Shown: positions 1 through 9,005 of the stretch, piece after piece
How positions within the stretch are numbered: the stretch's first letter is position 1
Layout of the letters: every line of letters begins with the position of its first letter
Assembly: GCA_001725325.1 (NCBI GenBank)
Contig: MEFY01000002.1
Location: 434,001-498,000 of the forward strand
Reading direction: 5' to 3'
Source: Leifsonia sp. SCN 70-46
GTDB lineage: Bacteria; Actinomycetota; Actinomycetes; Actinomycetales; Microbacteriaceae
Length of the DNA stretch: 64,000 nucleotides
Position numbers and translations under genes: made by a program
The notes under the pieces: generated by a model
Databases searched by the model: none
Seen by the model: the letters and a program-made list of their open reading frames with translations, nothing else
What the model was told of the DNA's origin: nothing

Positions 1-681
1 GTCGTTCTCGTCCACGGCGCGTTCGCCGACGGATCCGGCTGGCGCAACGTCTACGAGAACCTCACGGGCCGCGGCTACCGCGTGAGCGTGGTGCAGAACC
101 CGCTCACCTCCTTCGCGGACGACCTCGCCGCGACCAAGCGTGTGCTCGACGCGCAGGACGGCCCGAGCATCCTCGTCGGCCACTCGTGGGGCGGCACGGT
201 TATCACCGAGGCGGGCAACCACGACAAGGTCGCGGGACTCGTCTACATCGCCGCGCTCATCCCCGACTCGGGGCAGACCTCGGGCCAGCAGTACGAGGGC
301 TTCGCGGCCACCCCCGAGTTCGTCATCGACATCGCCGACGACGGCTTCGGCGCCCTGCGGCGCGGGACGTTCGCGAAGGGCTTCGCAGCGGACGCGAGCG
401 ACGCCGACGCGGCCTTCCTCGAGGCCGCGCAGGTGCCCGTGAACATGGCGGTGTTCGGCGAGGCCGTCACCACGGCCGCGTGGCACACCAAGCCGAGCTG
501 GGCGGTCATCGCCACCGAGGACAACGCGTTCGACCAGGCGATGCTGCAGCACATGGCGCAGCGCGCAGGCGCACGGATCACGACGACCCCCGGCAGCCAC
601 GCCGTGTACCTCACGCAGTCCGGAGTCGTGTCCGACGTGATCGCCGAGGCCGCCGAGAACGCTCTCGTCAGCGCGTCCTGA
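1..681 (+). CDS. alpha/beta hydrolase, 5' end cut by window edge
   Basis: The reading frame is open from base 1 to the TGA ending at 681, giving 226 visible residues; the start lies before the window. The visible N-terminus reads VVLVHGAFADGSGW, the oxyanion-hole HG motif of alpha/beta hydrolases, followed by the nucleophile elbow GHSWGG (Ser near visible residue 62). The C-terminal GSHAVYLTQ segment supplies the likely catalytic His. Length and motifs fit the small salicylate-esterase/EstC-like hydrolases of about 230-240 residues, usually cytoplasmic. The substrate cannot be told from sequence. Only a few N-terminal residues are probably missing. A GC hairpin follows the stop, so it is likely the last gene of its transcript. 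Confidence 0.85.
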   Translation, partial: VVLVHGAFADGSGWRNVYENLTGRGYRVSVVQNPLTSFADDLAATKRVLDAQDGPSILVGHSWGGTVITEAGNHDKVAGLVYIAALIPDSGQTSGQQYEGFAATPEFVIDIADDGFGALRRGTFAKGFAADASDADAAFLEAAQVPVNMAVFGEAVTTAAWHTKPSWAVIATEDNAFDQAMLQHMAQRAGARITTTPGSHAVYLTQSGVVSDVIAEAAENALVSAS

Positions 682-691
682 CCCTTCGGGA

Positions 692-724
692 AACGGGCCG
701 GCCCCGGTCGGGGGCTGGCCCGTT
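692..724 (+). terminator. GC-rich hairpin after the hydrolase gene
   Basis: AACGGGCC at 692-699 pairs with GGCCCGTT at 717-724, and GCCCC (701-705) pairs with GGGGC (711-715) inside it. The stem is strong but has no long T-tract after it, as is common for actinobacterial terminators. It sits between the hydrolase stop and the next gene's start. Confidence 0.55.
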
Positions 725-743
725 CCGCACCCCAGGAGACACC

Positions 744-1388
744 ATGGCCATCGCCCAGTTCCAGCTCGCCCTCTGGATCGAGCTCGTCGCCGCCGCCCTC
801 GGAGGCATCCAGGGCGCCCTGTTCGCGGCGACCCAGCGCGCCCACCGCATCGACGTGCTCGGCGTGGTCGTGATCGGCCTGACCGTGTCGCTCGGCGGCA
901 GCCTGCTCAGGGACGTCGTACTCAACCAGCCGCCCGTGGTGGTCTGGGTCAACTGGTACCTGCTCGTCGCGGGGGCCTCCGCGCTGGTGGGGATGCTCGT
1001 GCAGCCCCTGCTCGCCCGCGCGGTGTGGACGATCACGGTGCTGGACGCCGTCGTGATGGGGCTGTTCGGCGCCATCGCCGCGTCCAAGGCGCTCTCGCTC
1101 GGCGTCGGGAGCGTCGGCGCCCTCGTCGTGGGCGTGATCGGCGGCATCGGCGGCGGACTGCTGCGCGACGTCATCCTCGGCCGCCCGATCTCGGTGCTGC
1201 AGGTCGGCGCCCTCAACGCCGTCGCCGCGGGTGTGGGAGTCGCCACGCTCATCGTGCTCGTGCGGTTCGGCGTACCCGTGCCGATGGCGGGCGTTATCTC
1301 CGCGGCGACGACGGCCGGTGTCCGGCTGGCCGCCGTCGTCTTCAACTTGACGTTCCCCGAGCAGCGCGCGTTCAGCCGCCGAGCGTAG
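744..1388 (+). CDS. TRIC/UPF0126 (YicG-type) membrane protein
   Basis: A 214-residue, very hydrophobic protein with about six to seven membrane segments arranged as an internal repeat: GGIQGALF...GGSLLRDVVL in the first half and GAIAASKAL...GGIGGGLLRDVIL in the second. The paired G-x-x-R-D motif is the hallmark of the UPF0126 family, whose bacterial members are structural homologues of trimeric intracellular cation (TRIC) channels. The ATG at 744 is preceded by AGGAG at 735-739. It stands alone and converges with the MacB-type operon. The family is clear; the physiological ion is not known. Confidence 0.85.
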   Translation: MAIAQFQLALWIELVAAALGGIQGALFAATQRAHRIDVLGVVVIGLTVSLGGSLLRDVVLNQPPVVVWVNWYLLVAGASALVGMLVQPLLARAVWTITVLDAVVMGLFGAIAASKALSLGVGSVGALVVGVIGGIGGGLLRDVILGRPISVLQVGALNAVAAGVGVATLIVLVRFGVPVPMAGVISAATTAGVRLAAVVFNLTFPEQRAFSRRA

Positions 1389-1413
1389 TCGCCACGTGCG
1401 CTGAACTCCGCCC

Positions 1414-2618
1414 CTAGCTGCTGAGAGCGGTGTTCGGCGGCGTGCGCGCCGCCCGCACGGCCGGGTAGAGCCCCGCGACGGCGCCGACGACGAGGGTCGA
1501 GGCGATACCGGCCACCACGACGAGCACGGGGACCACGATGGGCCATCCGCTCACGATCGCGACCGATGCCGTGGCGATCGACCCGATCGCGGCGCCGGCC
1601 GCGCCGCCGAGGGCCGAGAGCACGAGCGCCTCGATGAGGAACTGCAGCCTGATGTGCTGACGGGTGGCACCCAGCGCCCTGCGAAGCCCGATCTCGCGAC
1701 GCCGTTCGATCACGGAGATGATCATGGTGTTCGCGACCCCGATCGCACCGACGAGCAGAGCGACCGAGCCGAGACCCACGAGCATGCCGGTGAGGGTGTC
1801 GTCCACGGCGTCGACCGCCGCCAGCGCGTCGGAGGGGCGCGTCACGGCGACGCTCGCCGGCGCCCCCGGCTGCACGGCCGGGGCGATGAGCGGGCGCACC
1901 TCGCGGATGCTCGCCTCGTCGATCCGCAGGTAGAGCCTCGTGGGGCTTCCGGCGAACCCGTAGCTGCTCTGCGCGACGGGCATGCCGACGAGGGCGGCAT
2001 AGTCGAGCTCGGGCGCCAGCGGGACGGGGTCGAGGATGCCGATCACGAGCACGTTCCCGTCGCCGATCCAGACGAGCCGGCCGGGCTCGCCGACGCCGAG
2101 CCGTTCGGCGGCGGCGGCGCCGAGGACGGTGCTGGGGAAGGTCGCCGTCGCGGAGGTGAACCAGCTGCCCGCGCGCACGGTGGCCCCGACGACGCGGAGG
2201 AGGTCGAGATCGGCGGCGGTGACGGTGAGCCCGCCGGTGCGGCCCGGCTCGACGAGGCCGTTGCGGTAGACGCCCACGCCCGCGAGATCCCCGACGGACG
2301 CCGACTCCTCGACGCCCGGCAGGCGGGCCGCGCGCGCCGAGGCGTTCCCGGGCAGGGGCACGGGGTCCCCGCTCACGGGAGGTGCGGACGTCGCGCTGAA
2401 CAGGTTGGTGCCGAGCGCATCGAGCTGGGCGTCGAGCTTCGCCTGGCTCGACGACGAGATGCCGAGGACGGCGACCATCGCCGCGACACCTATCGCGACG
2501 CCCAGCGCCGAGAGGATGGCGCGCGCCGGCTTGGCGACGAGCCCTGCCGATCCGAGGCCGAGGAGGTCGGTGGGTCGCAGTCGCGACCGGGGGGTTCGGA
2601 CGGTGGTGGCGGGTCGCG

Positions 2619-2622
<4 letters not shown>
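1414..2622 (-). CDS. MacB/FtsX-type ABC transporter permease
   Basis: A 402-residue permease with the MacB-type layout: an N-terminal transmembrane helix at about residues 33-58, an extracytoplasmic MacB-like periplasmic-core region at about 60-270, and three C-terminal helices in an FtsX domain at about 280-395. The FtsX signature RREIGLRRALGATRQ follows the second helix and PAVRAAR lies near the end. Its ATG overlaps the stop of the upstream ATPase gene by 4 bp, so the pair is translationally coupled. With the ATPase and HlyD-like adaptor it should form a mechanotransmission-type exporter of lipids, peptides or antimicrobials rather than an importer. It is the last gene of a seven-gene minus-strand run. 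Confidence 0.9.
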
Positions 2623-3304
<682 letters not shown>

Positions 3305-3308
<4 letters not shown>

Positions 3309-4375
3309 CGTGCGGGCACCACGACGAGCAGGCCCGCGACGATACGGTCTCCCGAGATCTCCACGCGTCCGGACGCGACGGCCCCCGTCGTGACCGGGAC
3401 CAACTCGCGCCCGGTCGACCCCGCGGTCGGCGGCAGCTCGACCGCGTAGTGCGAGTCGTCGAGCGGCACGAGCGCGTCGACAGGCACCGTGAGCACGTCG
3501 CTGCGCAGGGCGCTCGAGAAGCTCACGGTGACGTTGGCGAGGGCGAGGTCCGCGATGACGGCCTGGTCGGTGATCCCTATCCGCACGGGTATGACGATCG
3601 AGGAGGGGCCACCGTCGGAGTCGGACTTGCTGAGCGGGGCACCGACCATCTGGATGATCCCGTCGACGCTCGACCCGTCGGGCAGGGTCACGCTGACCGC
3701 CTGCCCGACGACGGCGAGGGCGCGGTCGGACGACTTCACCGCGACATCCACGACCTTCTCCGTGCTCGTCGTCTGGTACAGCGCGGAACCGGGTGCGACG
3801 TCCTGCCCCACCCTCGCGGTGATCGCGTCGACCCGCAGGCTGCCGTTCCAGAACAGCACGGAACCGCGCTCGAGGGTTCCCGTCCGCTCGAGCCCGAGAG
3901 AGGACTGCCAATCGCGGATGGCGACGGCGGTGTCCCAGTCGAACTCGGCATCGGGTTCGTCCGTGAAGAAGCCGAAGGCCGCGAGGTTCTGCTCGAGCTG
4001 CTGCACGTCGGTGCCGTCGTCCATGCCCGACGCGAAGTCACGCCAGGCCGGCACGGTGCCCGACAGCAGGATGACCGGTCTCGTGTCGACGCGGTAGAGC
4101 ACGCTGCCCGGGGAGAGCGAGGCGCCAGGATCGGGCAGCTCGGTGAGCACTCCCCCCAGCCCCGCCGCGACCGGCGTCGTGACCGCGTAGGCGATCGCCC
4201 CCGGCGCCTTCGTCTCCGAGACCATGTCGCCCGCGGTGACCGGCGCCGTCGACACCGGGGTGCTGGCGGCAGCCGGGGCGGGCCGATCGGCAGTCAGGGC
4301 TGGCACGAGCAGCACGCCGCCCACGGCGAGGGTCGTCGCGCAGGCCGCGATCACGAGAGCGGTGCGGCGGTTCAC
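3305..4375 (-). CDS. HlyD-like efflux adaptor with peptidoglycan-binding domain
   Basis: A 356-residue protein starting at a GTG (VNRRTALVIAA) that overlaps the upstream lipoprotein stop (GTGA). One N-terminal membrane helix (about 5-25) anchors it outside. A peptidoglycan-binding-1-like motif follows (DVQQLEQNLAAFGF...AIRDWQSSLGL, about residues 110-160), then beta-barrel and lipoyl-like segments. In Gram-positive bacteria such adaptors link MacB-type ABC exporters to the cell wall. The operon position between lipoprotein and ATPase fits this role. The transported substrate is unknown. Confidence 0.85.
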
Positions 4376-4836
4376 ACGGGCGGGATGCACGCGGCCACAT
4401 CCTCGTCCGTCGCCTCGGCGGGCAGCACGAAGGCCTCGCCGAGCTGGGGATCCACGACCTCGAGCCCGCGACCCCGCAGGCAGTCCGCCCAGCCGAGCAT
4501 GGTGGTGAAGAACTCGGTCTCGTCGACCTGCGCGTCGGGTCGGGGCGGGTCGCCCAGCTCGGCCATGCACGGCCCTGCCGCATCGTTCAGGCCGGGAATG
4601 TCCTCCGTGATGCCCTGGCCCGGCGCGGGATCCTTCACGTCGAATCCCGCGTCGCGAAGGCACTGGGCGAGCTTGAGGTCGTAGGCGTCGCGTGCGGCCT
4701 GGAAACCGGCGTTCCCCGACGGAACGCCCGCGCCGGACGAGTCGGGTGTGGTGGGCGTGCCGCTGCAGCCCGCGAGAAGAAGTAGTGCGGCCAAGGCCGG
4801 CGCGAAGACGATCGCGCGGCGTGGGATGGTGCGCAT
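4372..4836 (-). CDS. small lipoprotein with duplicated Cys motif, exporter-associated
   Basis: 154 residues beginning MRTIPRRAIVFAP. A lipoprotein signal ends in LLLAGC, with the lipid-attachment Cys at about residue 24. The mature part holds two similar units, QCLRDAGFDVKDP...PCM and DCLRGRGLEVVDP...AC, each with two cysteines that could form a disulfide. I chose the internal ATG at 4836 because it opens directly into the signal peptide and has GGAGC upstream. Small Cys-containing lipoproteins often accompany actinobacterial HlyD/MacB exporters beside a two-component system, so a sensing or accessory role outside the membrane is plausible. The specific function is not known. Confidence 0.8.
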   Translation of the reverse strand: MRTIPRRAIVFAPALAALLLLAGCSGTPTTPDSSGAGVPSGNAGFQAARDAYDLKLAQCLRDAGFDVKDPAPGQGITEDIPGLNDAAGPCMAELGDPPRPDAQVDETEFFTTMLGWADCLRGRGLEVVDPQLGEAFVLPAEATDEDVAACIPPV

Positions 4837-4886
4837 CAGGTTGCTCCTTGGGTCAGCGCCGCGCGGTGCGGCGTCATGGCCCAAGT

Positions 4887-6029
4887 TCAGCCGACGGGCT
4901 GTTGCGGCTCCGTTCGGGAATCCGGATACATCGGCGATACCTGCGCCGGCAGCGCGACCCGTACGACCAGGCCGCCCGTTGCGGGACCGTCGAGCTCGAG
5001 GGTGCCGCGGTGGGCGCGCACGATCGACGACACGATGGCCAGACCGAGGCCGGTCCCGTTCTCGCCCGGTCGTCGGGTACGGCCGTGGGCGCGCACGAAC
5101 GGCTCGGTGAGGGTGCCGACGAGCTCCGGGTCGAGCACGTCGCCCGTGCTCTCCACCACGAGCACGACACGGTCGAGGCTGTGCAGTGTCGCGATCCTCA
5201 CGGCCCCTGCCTCGTGGTTGTGGGTGACGGCGTTCTGCACGAGGTTGGAGACCAGCTGGCGCAGCAGGGTCGCATCGCCGATGACCGAGGCACCGGCGAG
5301 AGTGGTCTCGATCGTCACGCGCGAGGCGGAGGCGACCGCGTGGGCCTCCCCCACGACATCGGCGACGAGCCCGTCCAGGTCCACGGGCTCGGAGGGCGGC
5401 TCGTAGTGGTCGATGGCCGCGAGGGAGAGAAGCGCCTCGATGAGGGCTATCGATCGCTCGTTGGTCTCGTCCAGTCGACGCAGCAGCTCGTCGGTGTCGC
5501 GGCCGTCGGGATCGGCGCGCGCCACCTCGAGCATGGTGCGCACTATCGCGTGCGGGGTCCGCAGCTCGTGCGACGCGTTGGCGGCGAAGCGGCGCTGCTC
5601 GTCGACGGAGTGCTGCAGCCGGGCCAGCATGGCGTCGAATGTGTCGGCCAGCTCGGCCAGCTCGTTCTGGCGGCCCGGCATGCGGATGCGATGCTCGAGC
5701 GACCCATCGCGGGCGCGCTTCGCGGCCTCGGTGATGCGGTCGAGCGGCCGGAGCATCCTGCCGGCGAGCAGCCAGCCGCCGCCGAGCCCGATCGCGGTCA
5801 GGGCGAGGAGCGCCACGACCGAGTAGCGCACGAAGACCTCGATCAGGTCACCGCGACCGGGGGCGAAAGCCCCGCCCACCACGATCAGGTTGCCTTCGGG
5901 GATGAAGCGCAGCACCAGGAGCCCGACGCCGACGAAGGCGACTCCGACGAGCACGAGCAGCGCCGCGTAGCTGAGGGTGAGCTGCACTCGCACGGAGGGG
6001 CCGCGCTGCCGCTCAGGCATCCGCCCCAC
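4887..6029 (-). CDS. sensor histidine kinase
   Basis: A 380-residue kinase. Two transmembrane helices (about 17-42 and 69-90) flank a short extracytoplasmic loop of about 25 residues. A HAMP linker (RMLRPLDRITEAA) and a HisKA box (ASHELRTPH, phospho-His about 154) follow, then an HATPase domain with N-box VSNLVQNAVTH and G-box GTGLGLAIV. The tiny external loop resembles intramembrane-sensing kinases that respond to cell-envelope stress or antimicrobial peptides. Its start overlaps the response-regulator gene by 17 bp, so they are cotranscribed. The gap to the downstream lipoprotein is about 50 bp. Confidence 0.92.
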   Translation of the reverse strand: MGRMPERQRGPSVRVQLTLSYAALLVLVGVAFVGVGLLVLRFIPEGNLIVVGGAFAPGRGDLIEVFVRYSVVALLALTAIGLGGGWLLAGRMLRPLDRITEAAKRARDGSLEHRIRMPGRQNELAELADTFDAMLARLQHSVDEQRRFAANASHELRTPHAIVRTMLEVARADPDGRDTDELLRRLDETNERSIALIEALLSLAAIDHYEPPSEPVDLDGLVADVVGEAHAVASASRVTIETTLAGASVIGDATLLRQLVSNLVQNAVTHNHEAGAVRIATLHSLDRVVLVVESTGDVLDPELVGTLTEPFVRAHGRTRRPGENGTGLGLAIVSSIVRAHRGTLELDGPATGGLVVRVALPAQVSPMYPDSRTEPQQPVG

Positions 6030-6681
6030 CCACTCGATATCCGACTCCGTTCACCGTCTCGATGAGCCATGGCTCACCCAGCCTCTTCCGTAGCCCGGAG
6101 ATGGTGATCCGCACGGCGTTCGTGAAGGGATCCGCGTTCTCGTCCCACGCGCGCTCCAAGAGCTGCTCCGCGCTCACGACGCCGCCCCGCGCCTCGGCGA
6201 GCACCTGCAGCACGGCGAACTGCTTGCGTGTGAGCGCGACGTAGCGGTCGTCGCGGTAGACCTCGCGCCGGAAGGGATCGATCCGGAGCCCTGCTATCTC
6301 GATCTGGGGAGGGGTCGCGCGCGACGTCCGTCGATCGAGGGCGCGAAGCCGCATCACGACCTCGCGCAGCTCGAACGGCTTGGTCAGGTAGTCGTCGGCG
6401 CCGCTCTCGAACCCCACGGCCTTGTCGTCGAGGCGGCTTGCCGCCGTCAGCATGAGCACGCGAGGGCCCGCGGGGTTGCGGGCGAGCGTCCGGGCGATCT
6501 CGTCGCCGTCGGGACCGGGGATGTCGCGATCGAGGATCACGACGTCGTACTCGTTGAGGGAGAGAAGCTCGAGGGCCAGGTCGCCGTCGCCCGCGATGTC
6601 GGCAGCGATGGCTTCGAGGCGAAGGCCGTCGCGCAGCGCCTCCGCAAGGAACGGCTCGTCCTCGACGATCAACACTCGCAT
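6013..6681 (-). CDS. OmpR-family response regulator
   Basis: 222 residues with a receiver domain (acidic pair in IVEDEP, phospho-acceptor Asp about 51 in VVILDRDIPG, conserved Thr in MLTAAS, Lys in YLTKPF) and a C-terminal winged helix (NAVRITISGLRKRLGEP...VNGVGYRV). It is the cognate regulator of the overlapping kinase. It probably controls this operon, whose other genes encode a D,D-carboxypeptidase and a MacB-type exporter. No direct operator repeat was identified with confidence. Confidence 0.93.
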   Translation of the reverse strand: MRVLIVEDEPFLAEALRDGLRLEAIAADIAGDGDLALELLSLNEYDVVILDRDIPGPDGDEIARTLARNPAGPRVLMLTAASRLDDKAVGFESGADDYLTKPFELREVVMRLRALDRRTSRATPPQIEIAGLRIDPFRREVYRDDRYVALTRKQFAVLQVLAEARGGVVSAEQLLERAWDENADPFTNAVRITISGLRKRLGEPWLIETVNGVGYRVGGADA

Positions 6682-6727
6682 CCTGCAACCGTAGTTCGGC
6701 CGACATATCGGCGGCGTATCGGGCGGA

Positions 6728-7276
6728 TCAGCTCGGATCGTTGCGCTGGGCCGGGCACTCCCCGCCCGGGGTCGTGGCGAGCTCGAAATGCCACATCTCG
6801 TTCGCGTAGGTCTGGCACAGCCCGTAGTCGGCCCCGTGCTGGCTGAGCCAGCTGTCCGCGTCGGTGAACCCGATGTCGACGGCGTTTCCCGTGACGTGCG
6901 ACGAGACGTCGGCGGGTGCCACCCACCGCCGCGCCTCCTCGACGCTCCCGTAGTCGCGCACGGCGTCGTCGAAGAGCGACTGCTGGTACCTCTCGCTGCG
7001 CCAGCCGCTCGTCACGACGAAGTCGAAGCCGTCGGCGATCGCATCCTGCGCCGCCCGCTGCATGGCCTCGCGCAGCGCGGGGTCGAGGTTGGCGATCGCG
7101 GGCAGGTCGTCGGCGAACGGAGAGACGTGCTCGCCCGACTCGATGAACCCGTCGTCGGGGCCCAGCGGGGCCGACGGGCCCGTGGATCCTGGGGCGGGCG
7201 CGCACCCGGTGAGGGCGGCGAGGACGAGCAGGAGCGCGGCGGCGCGGTAGCGCGACCGCGATGGGGATGTGGGCAT
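6728..7276 (-). CDS. VanY-like D-alanyl-D-alanine carboxypeptidase lipoprotein (M15)
   Basis: 182 residues with a lipoprotein signal ending LAALTGC (Cys about 25). The M15B fold shows all zinc and catalytic motifs: SGWRSERYQ (about 90-98), SSHVTGNAVDIG (His 127 and Asp 134 as zinc ligands) and EMWHFE (catalytic Glu 160, His 163 as third ligand). The family trims the terminal D-Ala from peptidoglycan pentapeptides outside the membrane. It lies 46 bp upstream of the response-regulator gene on the same strand, making it the probable first gene of the envelope-stress operon. Linkage of VanY to a two-component system is typical of glycopeptide-type responses, but no VanHAX-like genes are present here. 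Confidence 0.9.
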   Translation of the reverse strand: MPTSPSRSRYRAAALLLVLAALTGCAPAPGSTGPSAPLGPDDGFIESGEHVSPFADDLPAIANLDPALREAMQRAAQDAIADGFDFVVTSGWRSERYQQSLFDDAVRDYGSVEEARRWVAPADVSSHVTGNAVDIGFTDADSWLSQHGADYGLCQTYANEMWHFELATTPGGECPAQRNDPS

Positions 7277-7363
7277 AACCCAAGCCCATCTCCTGCAGCG
7301 TTGCGGCGGCGTTCCGGCAAAAGCAGACGCCGACGAAATACTTAGCTGCAGTGTGCCCGGCGT

Positions 7364-7750
7364 CTAGGGAACCCGCGCGAGGCGCAACATGAGGAACCCG
7401 ACGGCCGCACCGACCGCTGACGGGGCGGCGACGCCCGCGATGACGACGAACTGGAGGAGGGCTGAGGTCGGCGGCGCTCCGGCAGGCTGTGCCGCGGCCC
7501 AGAATCCGACGCCGAGCAAGCCCACCGCGAGGGAGATGGCGATGCCCACGACCGATGCGCCGATGACGACGTACCCGAACACCCGCGACCGTGAGGCGCG
7601 GCTCACGGCGCTCGCCGCGATGAGAACCGCGCTCAGCAGGATCAACGCGATCCCGTAGCCGGCAGTAGCCCCTGCATCGACCGCCTCTCCTCGCGCGAGC
7701 CCACCGATCACCACCTCGCCGACGAAGCCGGTGACTGCAAGGCCCCCCAC
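7364..7750 (-). CDS. small membrane protein, N-terminus possibly frameshifted
   Basis: The open frame gives about 128 residues with four hydrophobic segments (GYGIALILLSAVLIAAS, YVVIGASVVGIAISLAVGLL, FVVIAGVAAPSAVGAAVGFL and an N-terminal one). The only in-frame start, a GTG at 7750, has no ribosome-binding site. A GTG at 7803, preceded by GGGAG, opens a different frame reading VNGLARAAVGLAMGLAVG, which is just the type of first helix expected. The two frames meet in a G/C run at about 7743-7756. This suggests a one-base frameshift, real or a sequencing error. Function unknown; it is divergent from the MarR gene. Confidence 0.55.
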   Translation of the reverse strand: MGGLAVTGFVGEVVIGGLARGEAVDAGATAGYGIALILLSAVLIAASAVSRASRSRVFGYVVIGASVVGIAISLAVGLLGVGFWAAAQPAGAPPTSALLQFVVIAGVAAPSAVGAAVGFLMLRLARVP

Positions 7751-7885
7751 CCCACCGCCAGGCCCATCGCAAGTCCCACAGCGGCTCGCGCCAGTCCGTT
7801 CACATCTGCTCCCACGGTGAGGGCGCGGTTACGCGCCGTGTCGTCTCGCTCCTCATTCTCCCGCCCGCGGCCAAGAGGGGACTGT

Positions 7886-7918
7886 CACATTTTGTGTCCA
7901 TAACGACAGGGTTAGGAT
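7886..7918 (+). promoter_or_regulatory. putative promoter and operator of the MarR gene
   Basis: CACATTTTGTG at 7886-7896 is an inverted repeat (CACA, TTT, TGTG) overlapping a possible -35 (TTGTGT). A -10-like TAGGAT lies at 7913-7918, about 8 bp before the ATG at 7926, which would make the mRNA leaderless. MarR proteins often bind such repeats in their own promoter. Weak evidence only. Confidence 0.35.
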
Positions 7919-7925
7919 GTCGCAC

Positions 7926-8453
7926 ATGAGTACCGACCACGCTCCTGGCGGAGAACGGCGCATCCCGGCGGACTTCCCGTACCGCTCCGAGCTGCTGGCC
8001 AACCTCAGCGCGCTCATCCTGCTCTGGGACTCGCCTGCGGTGCAGGGCCAGATACTGGCGAAGACCGGCGAGGAGATCGATCAGCAGGCACACTCGGCGC
8101 TACGGCACCTCGCCGCATGGGGAGCCATGCGACCTACGGCCATGTCGGACGTGCTCGGAACCGGCGCCTCCCACGTCAGCAAGATCGTCGGTCGCCTCGA
8201 GGCGGCCGGCCTCGTCGTGCGCTCGACCGACCCCAGCGACGGGCGCGCGACGCTCATCAGCCTGACCGAAGAGGGCGAGAAGGCTGCGCGAGGCGTGTAT
8301 GAACTGGGAGATCGCATGATCAACGAGGTTCTCGAGGGTTGGGCGCCCGAAGACGTCGATCTCTACACGGCGCTCACCAGGCGGTTCGTCAGCGACGCGA
8401 TCAGCGCCGCCGACGAGATGCTCGAGCGCGGCCTGCGCCCGACGGTGCCGTAG
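7926..8453 (+). CDS. MarR-family transcriptional regulator
   Basis: About 175 residues with a MarR winged helix: helix-turn-helix MSDVLGTGASHVSKIVGRLEAAGLV followed by the wing STDPSDGRATLISLTEEGE. Flanking helices form the dimerisation region. An ATG also exists at 7917, but the second ATG is preferred because the -10-like element lies too close for the first. It is divergent from the small membrane-protein gene and convergent with the SnoaL-like gene. Ligand and targets are unknown. Confidence 0.88.
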   Translation: MSTDHAPGGERRIPADFPYRSELLANLSALILLWDSPAVQGQILAKTGEEIDQQAHSALRHLAAWGAMRPTAMSDVLGTGASHVSKIVGRLEAAGLVVRSTDPSDGRATLISLTEEGEKAARGVYELGDRMINEVLEGWAPEDVDLYTALTRRFVSDAISAADEMLERGLRPTVP

Positions 8454-8479
8454 CGGGTCAGGCGCGGCCGCCTCTCGAG

Positions 8480-8830
8480 CTAGGCGAGTTCGAAGTCGAG
8501 CTGCACCACCTTGCCGTCGTCATCGAGACGGAACTGGTACTCGAGGTCGACGGTTCCGCCGGGGAAGTCCCCTTCAAGGCGGTACGAGGCCCCGGTCATC
8601 CCGTCGACCTCGCGCGCCCGCAGGAACGTCAGGGTGGTCGAGAAGAGGTTGATGGAGCCGTCGATCCAACCGCGGATCTCCTTGCGCCCCCGATGGGTGT
8701 GGCCTTCGTCGGTGACGACGGCGTCCTCGGTGAAGAGCGCTTCAACCCTGTCCGCATCGCGCCCCTGCCAGCCGTCCACGAACCCGTGGACCGCCGCAGG
8801 CAGTTCGTTGCTGTCGAGCTTCTTCTCCAT
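8480..8830 (-). CDS. SnoaL-like (NTF2-fold) protein
   Basis: 116 residues, starting MEKKLDSNELPAAVHGFVDG. The pattern of an N-terminal helix, FTEDAVVTDEGHTHRGRKEI, and later strands (ASYRLEGDFPGGTVDLEYQFRL) is that of SnoaL-like/DUF4440-type polyketide-cyclase-fold proteins. These are small cytoplasmic proteins of mostly unknown function. The ATG at 8830 has GGGAG eight bases upstream. Its promoter region carries two copies of a 12-bp palindrome (8892-8930), so it is probably repressor-controlled. Confidence 0.8.
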   Translation of the reverse strand: MEKKLDSNELPAAVHGFVDGWQGRDADRVEALFTEDAVVTDEGHTHRGRKEIRGWIDGSINLFSTTLTFLRAREVDGMTGASYRLEGDFPGGTVDLEYQFRLDDDGKVVQLDFELA

Positions 8831-8891
8831 TGTGATCTCCCTTCCTCGTGTCGCACGAGGCATCTCGTGCGCGGGTTCCCGTCTGGAAACC

Positions 8892-8930
8892 GTCCTATAG
8901 GACAATATCACTAATACTGTCCTTTTAGAC
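8892..8930. promoter_or_regulatory. duplicated palindromic operator
   Basis: GTCCTATAGGAC (8892-8903) is a perfect 12-bp palindrome. A related GTCCTTTTAGAC lies 27 bp downstream (8919-8930). The inner halves also form an inverted repeat, AGGACAATAT against ATACTGTCCT. The sites lie between the SnoaL-like gene (minus) and the VOC gene (plus), just upstream of the SnoaL-like start, and look like binding sites for a dimeric repressor that may not be encoded here. Confidence 0.55.
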
Positions 8931-8970
8931 ATAAAAGGGAAACGAGCAGGGAGCGGGCCGCATCCGAGCC

Positions 8971-9002
8971 TTGACACGACACTTCCATTTTGGAAGTATC
9001 TG
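8971..9002 (+). promoter_or_regulatory. promoter and HxlR-type operator of the VOC-HxlR operon
   Basis: TTGACA at 8971-8976 is a consensus -35. It is followed by a perfect inverted repeat ACTTCCA-TTT-TGGAAGT at 8981-8997 and a TATCTG at 8997-9002. The right arm supplies GGAAG, the only ribosome-binding-site-like sequence before the ATG at 9006. HxlR regulators bind short palindromes of this kind and the operon encodes one, so autoregulation is inferred. Confidence 0.55.
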
Positions 9003-9005
9003 GCC

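Noticed and set aside
6728-7276. A vancomycin-resistance gene cluster
   Set aside because: VanY-like enzyme and a two-component pair are present, but there is no VanH, VanA ligase or VanX; a general envelope-stress role is more likely.
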